Shown piece by piece: positions 11,301 to 21,240 of a DNA stretch of 64,000 bases (positions within the stretch are counted from its first letter, which is position 1; the number at the start of each line of letters is the position of its first letter). Made by a program: the position numbers and the translations under genes. The stretch is from Ornithodoros turicata (lineage: Eukaryota; Arthropoda; Arachnida; Ixodida; Argasidae): NCBI RefSeq assembly GCF_037126465.1, contig NC_088210.1:15773511-15837510 (forward strand). Direction: 5' to 3'. The notes beneath the pieces are model-generated. The model did no database searches. It was not told the DNA's origin and saw only the letters and a list, made by a program, of their open reading frames with translations.

Positions 11301-11618
11301 CAGAAGAAACCCGCACCGACCTGCGCCCAGGTATGGGAAAAGATGACGTTCACGCAGGACGATGACGGCAAGATGACCGCAAAGTTCCGTAAACTGATGG
11401 GGATCAAAGGGGATGCTCCGCAGACTTCGGGCAGCTCTACCGAGAGCAGCAAGGACGATAAGTTAGACCCCCTTCTCAGCAAGCAGGAGAAGATCTTTCG
11501 AGACCTGGACCAACAGTACGAGATGGCCCGAATTTCGACCCACACGCAGAGGGGCGTTGGACTGGGTTACAGTTCGCAGATGGCTGCAATGTATTCTCAG
11601 TTTCCCGTGACAAAGTGA
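8084..11618 (+). CDS. RSRC2: RSRC2-type arginine/serine-rich coiled-coil protein (three secure exons)
   Basis: Exons 8084-8330, 9639-9922 and 11304-11618 join in phases 1 and 0 to 281 codons plus stop, without the N-terminus. The first is an RS domain (RSRSRSRS, RRRRSRSRSRRSSSPERRRS). The second carries the family hallmarks LPSYYNPSAVNPLKYAEQ and KRKLLW. The third carries VWEKMTF, KFRKLMGIK, the helix KQEKIFRDLDQQYEMARI and the near-invariant THTQRGVGLGY. This matches the C-terminal SMAP-like region of RSRC2. Vertebrate RSRC2 is about 430 residues, so this model is short at the N-terminus and lacks an obvious Leu/Glu-rich helix between the RS domain and the NPLKYAEQ block. RSRC2 is a nuclear RNA-processing-associated protein whose exact function is poorly known. 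No frame damage is seen. Confidence 0.86.
8331..9638 (+). other. RSRC2 intron
   Basis: 1308 bp with no exon I can support. The interval 8917-9000 reads as a basic open stretch (SLEKRRLLPRKRNG) but has no matching donor and no family resemblance. The right end of a TTAA-type MITE lies at 9221-9236. Confidence 0.6.
9160..9236. mobile_element. Right end of a TTAA-flanked MITE
   Basis: AATGGCTTTCTGGGCTCC followed by TTTAA is shared with the complete element at 63800-63923, with looser similarity for about 60 bp inward. The matching left end was not found, so this copy looks truncated or diverged. Confidence 0.5.
9639..9922 (+). CDS. RSRC2: RSRC2 middle exon
   Basis: The acceptor tttctcag ends at 9638 and the donor gtgaga starts at 9923. 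It encodes an Ala/Gly-rich stretch followed by VTPQQLIQQS, the LPSYYNPSAVNPLKYAEQ core and KRKLLWQNK. It ends on a codon boundary. Confidence 0.87.
10017..10574. mobile_element. Non-autonomous hAT-like element built on the word cgaat/attcg
   Basis: Both ends are dense in cgaatcc/ggattcg words in opposite orientation. The right end, read inward, is AGGGACGTGCCAACCGAATC. Flanking octamers CATTTTAG (10009-10016) and AATTTTAG (10575-10582) differ at one base and could be an 8-bp target duplication. No transposase is present. The class assignment is inference. Confidence 0.5.
11122..11212 (+). mobile_element. 5'-truncated tick SINE (Ruka-like), 3' tail only
   Basis: The segment from cctgctgtcctctctccatc through cgcggcgctgacgcgg to an A-rich end matches the last 90 bp of the complete copies at 25885 and 36762. 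The tRNA-like head is absent. Confidence 0.75.
11304..11618 (+). CDS. RSRC2: RSRC2 terminal coding exon
   Basis: The acceptor ctttttcgcag ends at 11303. The exon reads KKPAPTCAQVWEKMTF to the stop TGA at 11616-11618 and holds KFRKLMGIK and the C-terminal THTQRGVGLGY motif. The internal ATG at 11343 is not the gene start. Confidence 0.88.
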   Translation, partial: KKPAPTCAQVWEKMTFTQDDDGKMTAKFRKLMGIKGDAPQTSGSSTESSKDDKLDPLLSKQEKIFRDLDQQYEMARISTHTQRGVGLGYSSQMAAMYSQFPVTK

Positions 11619-13970
11619 TCGGGCAACGCGTCCGAGCGTGTGTACATATGTACAGAGAAGATTCTTTTGGTGGTGTCAAATACGTGAAAAAATCGGTGTA
11701 TGCATTTGTCAGTTTCTGCCCCGGTTTCTCGAAGCAGGAACAACAAAAATGGGTTGTCTCTGCGGTGGAGATTTCGTACTCTTCTTTGTGTGATTTTGCG
11801 TGCCTGGGAAGGGCAGGAGAGTTTAAAGCTGACGTGGGGGGGCACTGCGTAAAGTAACCATGTGATAGTTGTAATCACGTGTGAACACAATGTTGACATG
11901 TTTTCAGATGAGAATTTCCCATGTCGGTGCTGTATATCAGCTAGCAGTGCAAGAAGTTGCATTTGCACAAAAAACAACAAATCGCTTACAGTGTACAATA
12001 TTAAATGCATTAGGATTCTATAACATAAGTGTAAGGAAGCAATGGGCTTTGCATGGGAAGTCCAAATGCCGCATGCACATTAATACATGTTGAGGAAAAA
12101 AAGAATGACTAGTTAAAATGTTTTAGAGTGTTAGCCTAAAAGAGTATTTGATGAGGATCTGAAAGAGTTAACGTAACATTATTTGCACACCATTATCATC
12201 AACATCTCCTATCCATTTAGTCTTATCTGACTCTCGTCACTCCATAGATCAGTATAGCTTGACCAAAGTATGACTGTCTTTGTTTGCTGGTCCGGAGTAC
12301 CAGCGATATATCCGGTTTGACTCCTACACTTTGTCTCCTACACCAGAACTGGTGTTCCCAACGAAACCGTTCTTTCTGCTATGTTTTGCAGTACCTAACT
12401 CTGCTTTAGTGGCTGTCCTTATTTGGCTGGCAGCGTGCATTACATTTGCCAGACGCTTTTGCAGACCCTTCAATATGGGTGTATCTTGTATTGGGAACGA
12501 ACTGTGCAGTGTGTTCATTATAGCAATCAGAAATTTCATAAGCCATGCATATTCAACTGCCATGTTTACGTTTGGGGACACCGCATTTCTCAATTAGAAC
12601 GATGTGATTGTCATTAGCTTTTCGTGATAAGCTCCACAGACATGTTCGAAGCCATTTTGAACATGTGTGTCACGTGCATTTCTTCATGCAGAAGAGAACA
12701 GAATGCAAGGTGGTGAGAGAGAGAGAGAGACATTTCATGAGATATGCCTCCTGACCAACTTGCTCAAATCAGATAGCTGGCACGAGCACTGCCCCGGTCA
12801 CATGCGACGGGGCTATACAGAAATGTAGTGTTGTAAACGTCTTTGTGTCTACATTCGCTGCACCCACTATTGAACTGCACCTGCAAATGTTTGTTTTGCA
12901 ACGTCTTCCTTTTAAGTGTTTTCTAATATTAAAATGGGGCATCGTCATTGCATAACAGTCACTTGTGTCGATGACGTGTTTCAGACTGCGATAATGCTGG
13001 GTTTCACATGACATGACGTGTTCCAGTGTCTTAGTCTGGCATTGGCGTAGTGGGCTGGTTCGCCGGGATTCAACAGTGTGGCGCCAGAACTACCACAGGG
13101 ACAGGGATGTCCACTAAATTGCAATACTCGTCACTTTGGAATTGCACACACACACACAAGAAAACTTCGTGCTGGTGTACCATTGAAAATTACAAACTAA
13201 AAATCGGAGGTGTGCCTTGCATTACGCTTGAGAGCATAACGATAAGTTGCTTTCATAGTCATAATCTCTGTCTTTATCGTAATCAACAGTTTTTGGTCGT
13301 GTGCTTTCCTCTCAAACGATAGCCTCTGTACATTCTGATGAAACTCGTGACTCATTTACGAATAGGCACTTATCGCGGTTACACAGGATGTACAAATATG
13401 CATTAAGAAGGTATAGTTCGACAAGACATGTAGTTTGTGCATGGATACCAAATCAGGTGGAATGTTGTTCGGGGCATTACGTTCATCCCAAGCCTTTTTA
13501 TTTATTTTGTTTTGTAGGTGTCTTGGTTCATTGACTGATCGATTCGGAAAAGTAGACCGCTAGGACATTAGGTATGCATAACGCCAATGGCATTACTTGA
13601 AATAATTTTCGCATTATTCACACGTCATATTTTCTCTGATGAAATGCATGTGGTCTTGACTCAAAAGAATGTTGCAGTCCACATTGCAAGATAAAGTTAA
13701 ACCTTTCTGTGGCTGATGTGATGGCAGGTGTGTTGAGTTTAACAAACGTCATGTTTTATCTTAGTACTCGGTACTTAAAAGTATGGAGCTCGTGGGATGT
13801 TTTTTTTTTTTTTTTTTTTTTTTGTAAATATGGTTATGCACTTGGGAGATACCTAAGCATTTGTGTGCGACAAACATAGCTTGATGGTCCTTATCAGTTT
13901 GTGAGGTGCCTCCTGTAGGAATGGAGCATCAGCAGAGTGCAGAATGCTTTCATTTTTTGTAATAAATACA
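11619..13970 (+). other. Probable RSRC2 3' UTR with candidate poly(A) signals
   Basis: The stretch has few recognisable repeats, which suits a long 3' UTR. ATTAAA occurs at 12000-12005. A canonical AATAAA at 13961-13966 is followed by GT-rich sequence. It also contains a GA run near 12713 and 23 consecutive T at 13801-13823. Which signal is used cannot be told from sequence. Confidence 0.4.
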
Positions 13971-14735
13971 CTGTGGCAAACATACAGGTCTATGCTATAA
14001 TTTTCTCTCTCTGCGATCAGTATGGACAATGGTCATTCTCAGTGGCAGCAGATACAATGCGTAAAGCACTTGTATCCGTGCATACCTATCACATTTATAA
14101 TTCTTGGAAGTTTCTTTTTGGCACTGAGTATTTTAAAATGCAGCAATATCAATAATACTTCCTCGGTAAACAAATGGACCATGAAAGAGATGTCAGGGAA
14201 TGATGAAAATTCATGCGCACCACATGCATCTTTAGCTGTTGTTACAGCAGCACAAATGCACACTAACGTATACACATTCACCCCACGATGCACCCGTGTG
14301 CATGTGACAGGCTTGAAAAAAGGGGCGAGGCCCCTGCATAGTCTGCCCGGGGCCTGTCTGCAGTTGAGCAGCTGTGTCCCACGGCTCTTGCCCGTTTCCT
14401 CCGCTCCCAAATGCACTTCAGATCAACACACTCTCTGCCACACATTTTTATCACCTGTCCGTCACATGAACTTCATTGTCAGCGTCACTTCATTCAAAGC
14501 CCTTTTGCTGGGTGTCGAGGTTATCTCTGTGAGTATAATTTTTTTTAGAGACGTCGACTGTCAATTACGTATATCCCTCCATATTAACTTTTTTTTTCTT
14601 TTCAGTTCTGGGTGTTGGTTGCTTAGTTGGGTTTTTGTGACGCTTTTGCGCCAGAAAAATTCAACTCTTAAACTTACGCTTTTTAAAAAGTCGAATCAAC
14701 GCCGCATCTTTTTCACCATGTCGCTATCTTTTTCA
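13971..14735. other. No recognised gene; approach to the satellite
   Basis: I see no splice-supported exon. A long plus-strand open frame starting at 14022 runs from unique sequence into the satellite and is an accident of the array's low stop density. Confidence 0.6.
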
Positions 14736-17700
14736 CCGCGCTTCGGTCCACGTTCGTCGAGCGACCGACGCAACTATGCACCCGCATTTTCATCGCGTCT
14801 CGATACCCGTCCGTCCTCACTTTTTCGTCGGTATCTGTTCCTAATGCGACCGACTCTGATTGCTACGCGGACGAACTATGCACCCGCATTTTCATCGCGC
14901 CTCCATACCCGTCCGTCCTCACTCACGCTTTCGTCGTTATCTGTTCTTAGAGGGATAGACGCTGATTGCTGGGCGGACGAACTATGCACCCGCATTTTCA
15001 TCGCGCCTCGATACCCGTCCGTCCTCACTCACGTTTTCTTCGGTATCTGCTCCTAGAGCGACCGACGCTGATTGCCAGGCGGACGAACTATGCACCCGCA
15101 TTTTCATCGCGCCTCGATACCCGTCCGTCCTCCTAAATAATTCGTCGGTACCTGTTCCTAGAGCGACCGACGCTGTTGCTGGGCGGACGAACTATGCACC
15201 CGCATTTTCATCGCGCTTCGATACCTGTCTGTCCTCCCAAATGTTTCGTCGGTATCTGTTCTTAGTGCGACCGACGCTGATTGCTAGGCGGACGGACTAT
15301 GCACCCGCATTTTCATCGCGCCTCGATCGATACCCGTCCGTCCTCTCAAATTTTTCGTCGGTATCTGTTCCTAGAGCAACCGACGCTGATTGCTAAGCGG
15401 ACGAACTATGCACCCGCATTTTCATCGCGCCTCGATACCCGTCCGTCCTCTCACTTTTTCGTCGGTATCTCTTCCTAGAGTGACCGACGCTGATTGCTAG
15501 GCGGACGAACTATATGCACCCGCATTTTCATCGCGCCTCGATACCCGTCCGTCCTCACTGACGCTTTCGTCGTTATCTGTTCTTAGAGGGATAGACGCTG
15601 ATTGCTGGGCGGACGAACTATGCACCCGCATTTGCATCGCGCCTAGATCGATACCCGTCCATCCTCCCAAATTTTTTGTCTGTATCTCTTCCTAGAGCGA
15701 CCGACGCTGATTGCTGGGCGGACGAACTATATGCACCCGCATTTTCATCGCGCCTCGATACCCGTCCGTCCTCACTGACGCTTTCGTCGTTATCTGTTCT
15801 TAGAGGGATAGACGCTGATTGCTGGGCGGACGAACTATGCACCCGCATTTTCATCGCTCTTCGATACCCGTCCGTCCTCTCTCACTTCTTCGTCGGTATC
15901 TGTGCCCAGAGCGACCGACGCTGATTGCTGGGTGGACGAACTATGCACCCGCATTTTCATCGCGCCTAGATCGATACCCGTCTGTCCTCCCAAATTTTTT
16001 GTCGGTGTCTGTTCCTAGAGCGACCGACGCTGATTGCTAGGCGAACGAACTATGCACCCGCATTTTCATCGCGCCTCGATACCCGTCCGTCCTTACTCAC
16101 GCTTTCGTCGTTATCTGTTCTTAGAGGGATAGACGCTGATTGCTGGGCGGACGAACTATGCACCCGCATTTTCATCGCGCCTAGATCGATACCCGTCCGT
16201 CCTCCCAAATTTTTCGTCGTTATCTGTTCCTAGAGGGATAGACGCTGATTGCTGGGCGGACGAACTATGCACCCGCATTTTCATCGCTCTTCGATACCCG
16301 TCCGTCCTCCCAAATGTTTCGTCGGTATCTGTTCTTAGTGCGACCGACGCTGATTGCTAGGCGGACGGACTATGCACCCGCATTTTCATCGCGCCTCGAT
16401 CGATACCCGTCCGTCCTCTCAAATTTTTCGTCGGTATCTGTTCCTAGAGCGACCGACGCTGATTGCTAAGTGGACGAACTATGCACCCGCATTTTCATCG
16501 CGCCTGGATACCCGTCCGTCCTCACTCACGTTTTCGTCGGTATCTGTTCCTAGAGGGATAGACACTGATTGCTGGGCGGACGAACTATGCACCCGCATTT
16601 TCATCGCTCTTCGATACCCGTCCGTCCTCTCTCACTTCTTCGTCGGTATCTGTTCCCAGAGCGACCGACGCTGATTGCTAGGCGAACGAACTATGCACCC
16701 GCATTTTCATCGCGCCTCGATACCCGTCCGTCCTCACTCACGCTTTCGTCGTTATCTGTTCTTAGAGGGATAGACGCTGATTGCTGGGCGGACGAACCAT
16801 GCACCCGCATTTTCATCGCTCTTCGATACCCGTCCGTCCTCCCAAATGTTTCGTCGGTATCTGTTCTTAGTGCGACCGACGCTGATTGCTTGGCGGACGG
16901 ACTATGCACCCGCATTTTCATCGCGCCTAGATCGATACCCGTCTGTCCTCCCAAATGTTTTGTCGGTATCTGTTCCTAGAGCGACCGACGCTGATTGCTG
17001 GGCGGACGAACTATGCACCCGCATTTTCATCGCGCCTAGATCGATACCCGTCCGTCCTCCCAAATTTTTCGTCGTTATCTGTTCCTAGAGGGATAGACGC
17101 TGATTGCTGGGCGGACGAACCATGCACCCGCATTTTCATCGCTCTTCGATACCCGTCCGTCCTCTCTCACTTCTTCGTCATCTGTTCCCAGAGCGACCGA
17201 CGCTGATTGCCAGGCGGACGAAGTATGCACCCGCATTTTCATTGCGCCTCGATACCCGTCCGTCCTCTCACGTTTTCGTCGTTATCTGTTCCCAGAGCGA
17301 CCGCGCTTCGATACCTGTCCGTTCTCTCTCACTTCTTCGTCGGTATCTGTTCCTAGAGCGACCGACGCTGATTGCTGGGCGGACGAACTATGCACCCGCA
17401 TTTTCATCGCGCTTCGATACCCGTCCGTCCTCTCGCACTTCGTCGGTATCTGTGCCTAGAGCGACCGACGCTGATTTCTGGGCGGACGAACTATGCACCC
17501 TCATTTTCATCGCACTTCGACACCCGCCCGTCCTCTCTCATTTCTTCGTCGGTATCTGTTGCTTGAGCGACCGACGCTGATTGCTGGGCGGACGAACTAT
17601 GCACCCGCATTTTCATCGCACTTCGATACCCGTCCGTCCTCTCTCACTTCTTCGTCGGTATCTGTTCCTTGAGCGACCGACGCTGATTGCTGGGCGGACG

Positions 17701-20658
17701 AACTATGCACCCGCATTTTCATCGCGCTTCGATACCCGTCCGTCCTCTCGCACTTCGTCGGTATCTGTGCCTAGAGCGACCGACGGTGATTTCTGGGCGG
17801 ACGAACTATGCACCCGCATTTTCATCGCACTTCGATACCCGCCCGTCCTCTCTCATTTCTTCGTCGGTATCTGTTCCTAGAGCGACCGGCGCTGATTGCT
17901 GGGCGGACGAACTATGTACCCGCATTTTCATCGCGCTTCGACACCCGTCCGTCCTCTCTCACTTCTTCGTTGGCATCTGTTCCTAGAGCGACCGACGCTG
18001 ATTGCTAGGCGGACGAACTATGCACCCGCATTTTCATCGCGCCTCGATACCCGTCCGTCCTCTCACGCTTTCGTCGGTATCTGTTCCTAGAGGGATAGAC
18101 GCTGATTGCTGGGCGGACGAACCATGCACCCGCATTTTCATCGCGCTTCGATACCCGTCCGTCCTCACTCACTCCTTCGTCGGTATCTGTTCCTAGAGCT
18201 ACCGAAGCTGATTGCTGGGCGGACGAACTATGCACCCGCATTTTCATCGCGCCTCGATACCCGTCCGTCCTCTCACGCTTTCGTCGGTATCTGTTCCTAG
18301 AGGGATAGACGCTGATTGCTGGGCGGACGAACCATGCACCCGCATTTTCATCGCGCTTCGATACCCGTCCGTCCTCACTCACTCCTTCGTCGGTATCTGT
18401 TCCTAGAGCGACCGAAGCTGATTGCTGGGCGGACGAACTATGCACCCGCATTTTCATCGCACTTCGATACCCGCCCGTCCTCTCTCATTTCTTCGTCGGT
18501 ATCTGTTCCTAGAGCGACCGACGCTGATTGCTGGGCAGACGAACTATGCACCCGCATTTTCATCGCACTTCGATACCCGCCCGTCCTCTCTCATTTCTTG
18601 GTCGGTATCTGTTCCTAGAGCGACCGACGCTGATTGCTGGGCGGACGAACTATGCACCCGCATTTTCATCGCACTTCGATACCCGCCCGTCCTTTCTCAT
18701 TTCTTCGTCGGTATCTGTTCCTAGAGCGACCGACGCTGATTGCTGGGCGGACGAACTATGCACCCGCATTTTCATTGCACTTCGATACCCGCCCGTCTTC
18801 TCTCATTTCTTCGTCGGTATCTGTTCCTAGAGCGACCGACGCTGATTGCTGGGCGGACGAACTATGCACCCGCATTTTCATCGCGCCTCGATACCCGCCC
18901 GTCCTCTCACGCTTTCGTCGGTATCTGTTCCTAGAGCGACCGACGCTGATTGCTGGGCGGACGAACCATGCACCCGCATTTTCATCGCGCTTCGATACCC
19001 GCCCGTCCTCACTCACTCCTTCGTCGGTATCTGTTCCTAGAGCGACCGACGCTGATTGCTGGGCGGACGAACTATGCACCCGCATTTTCATCGCACTTCG
19101 ATACCCGCCCGTCTTCTCTCATTTCTTCGTCGGTATCTGTTCCTAGAGCGACCGACGCTGATTGCTGGGCGGACGAACTATGCACCCGCATTTTCATCGC
19201 ACTTCGATACCCGCCCGTCCTTTCTCATTTCTTCGTCGGTATCTGTTCCTAGAGCGACCGACGCTGATTGCTGGGCGGACGAACTATGCACCCGCATTTT
19301 CATCGCACTTCGATACCCGCCCGTCCTCTCTCATTTCTTCGTCGGTATCTGTTCCTAGAGCGACCGACGCTGATTGCTGGGCGGACGAACTATGCACCCG
19401 CATTTTCATCGCACTTCGATACCCGCCCGTCCTCTCTCATTTCTTGGTCGGTATCTGTTCCTAGAGCGACCGACGCTGATTGCTGGGCGGACGAACTATG
19501 CACCCGCATTTTCATCGCACTTCGATACCCGCCCGTCCTTTCTCATTTCTTCGTCGGTATCTGTTCCTAGAGCGACCGACGCTGATTGCTGGGCGGACGA
19601 ACTATGCACCCGCATTTTCATCGCACTTCGATACCCGCCCGTCCTCTCTCATTTCTTGGTCGGTATCTGTTCCTAGAGCGACCGACGCTGATTGCTGGGC
19701 GGACGAACTATGCACCCGCATTTTCATCGCACTTCGATACCCGCCCGTCCTTTCTCATTTCTTCGTCGGTATCTGTTCCTAGAGCGACCGACGCTGATTG
19801 CTGGGCGGACGAACTATGCACCCGCATTTTCATTGCACTTCGATACCCGCCCGTCTTCTCTCATTTCTTCGTCGGTATCTGTTCCTAGAGCGACCGACGC
19901 TGATTGCTGGGCGGACGAACTATGCACCCGCATTTTCATCGCGCCTCGATACCCGCCCGTCCTCTCACGCTTTCGTCGGTATCTGTTCCTAGAGCGACCG
20001 ACGCTGATTGCTGGGCGGACGAACCATGCACCCGCATTTTCATCGCGCTTCGATACCCGCCCGTCCTCACTCACTCCTTCGTCGGTATCTGTTCCTAGAG
20101 CGACCGACGCTGATTGCTGGGCGGACGAACTATGCACCCGCATTTTCATCGCACTTCGATACCCGCCCGTCTTCTCTCATTTCTTCGTCGGTATCTGTTC
20201 CTAGAGCGACCGACGCTGATTGCTGGGCGGACGAACTATGCACCCGCATTTTCATCGCACTTCGATACCCGCCCGTCCTCTGTCACTTCTTCGTCGGTAT
20301 CTGTTCCTAGAGCGACCGACGCTGATTGCTGGGCGGACGAACTATGCACCCGCATTTTCATCGCGCCTCGATACCCGTCCGTCCTCACTCACTTTTTCGT
20401 CGGTATCTGTTCCTAGAGGGATAGACACTGATTGCTGGGCGGACGAACTATGCACCCGCATTTTCATCGCACTTCGATACCCGCCCGTCCTCTGTCACTT
20501 CTTCGTCGGTATCTGTTCCTAGAGCGACCGACGCTGATTGCTGGGCGGACGAACTATGCACCCGCATTTTCATCGCTCTTCGATACCCGTCCGTCCTCTC
20601 TGACGACTTCGTCGGTATCTGTTTCCAACGTACCCGATGCCCATATCATTGGCGGCGA
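14736..20658. repeat. Satellite array 1: about 55 tandem copies of a 106-bp monomer
   Basis: The unit runs gcgaccgacgctgattgctg, ggcggacgaactatgcaccc, gcattttcatcgc, then cgatacccgtccgtcctc and cttcgtcggtatctgttcct. Monomers are mostly 104-106 bp. Two types alternate in places: one with gagcgaccgac and one with gagggatagac. The left half is heterogeneous, with extra cgat and ta insertions; the right half is more uniform. The repeats abut without spacers, so this is not a CRISPR-like array. Confidence 0.97.
18528..20278. repeat. Higher-order duplication inside satellite 1 (1058-bp offset, ten monomers)
   Basis: Sequence from about 18528 to 19220 recurs almost unchanged at about 19586-20278. 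The block includes the same private variants, for example the hybrid monomers with the cgcctcgatacccgcccg arm and the accatgcaccc form. A shorter two-monomer duplication of 210 bp occurs at 18002-18406. Confidence 0.85.
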
Positions 20659-20666
20659 ACTACGCA

Positions 20667-20857
20667 TTGGTGGGGGTGGTGCTTCTGAAAGAGCTCGTCG
20701 TCGTCGGCTTCACAGACGTGGGCAACTTCACGACTGACGCCCTGGGGAATGTGCGTCCTGGGCCGACTTCTAAGGGAACTGTGCCGACATTTGTCTGAAC
20801 GCGTCTGCGAGAAACCCAGGAAAAAAACCCAAACAGCACAGCCAGCACCGGACCGGC
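20667..20857 (-). mobile_element. SINE (shared Ruka-like body, alternative 3' tail) inserted in satellite 1
   Basis: Read on the minus strand it begins in the gccggtgctggctgtgctgt region, continues with the ggttttttcctgggttt and gtcggcacagttccc body, and ends with cgtgaagttgcccacgtctg, gaagcaccacc. The target duplication ACTACGCA is at 20659-20666 and 20858-20865. Removing the insert restores a continuous monomer. The copy lacks the tRNA-like head. Confidence 0.8.
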
Positions 20858-20865
20858 ACTACGCA

Positions 20866-21085
20866 CCCGCATTTTCCTCGTGTTTCAATCCACACCCTTC
20901 GTCTTGTCCACTTTTGTCGTCGGAGTGTCTGCTAGCGCGGACGACACTCACTGCCAAGGAAACTGTCTTCGCACCCGTATTTTGATCCCGTTTAATTCCA
21001 CATGCATCGTCTTTCGCACTTCGTTGTCGGTGTCTTTTCCAAGCGGGAGCTACGCTCATTGCCAAGCAGACGGGCTGGAGATATA
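20866..21085. repeat. Two diverged satellite-1 monomers at the array edge
   Basis: The words gcacccgcattttcctcg, ttgtcgtcgga, gcggacgacactcactgcc, gcacccgtattttgatcccg and ttcgttgtcggtgtcttttcc line up with the 106-bp unit but carry many substitutions. Confidence 0.8.
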
Positions 21086-21167
21086 CGAACTAAACATGAA
21101 CAACCAAATGCATTCGAAAATTGTTACTGTAATATTGTGCAGAATCGTAATTCTTAACAAGAATTAG

Positions 21168-21240
21168 AGCCCTGCATGGGCCTGGGCCCCCGACCCGGCC
21201 CGCGGGCCGGGCCGACAAACATGTTTTCGAGAGTCAGGCT
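21168..21240. mobile_element. Fragment of a word-built element (ggcccg/cgggcc)
   Basis: TAGAGCCCTGCATGGGCC is followed by overlapping gggcccgacccggcccgcgg words. The start resembles the ends of the hAT-like elements elsewhere in the window. No second end was found. Confidence 0.4.

Larger units (their letters stand above)
9923..11303 (+). other. RSRC2 intron with transposon insertions
   Basis: No exon is seen. It holds a cgaat-word element (10017-10574), a small direct repeat of aattaggcaatccctaat type near 10575-10625, and a truncated SINE tail (11122-11212). Confidence 0.65.

Noticed and set aside
14736..20658. CRISPR array
   Set aside because: Units are contiguous, without unique spacers, and lie in a eukaryotic scaffold.
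14022..20737. Dozens of 60-344-codon open frames in and entering satellite 1
   Set aside because: They are the same monomer read in rotating frames; most begin at non-ATG codons and none has a gene context.
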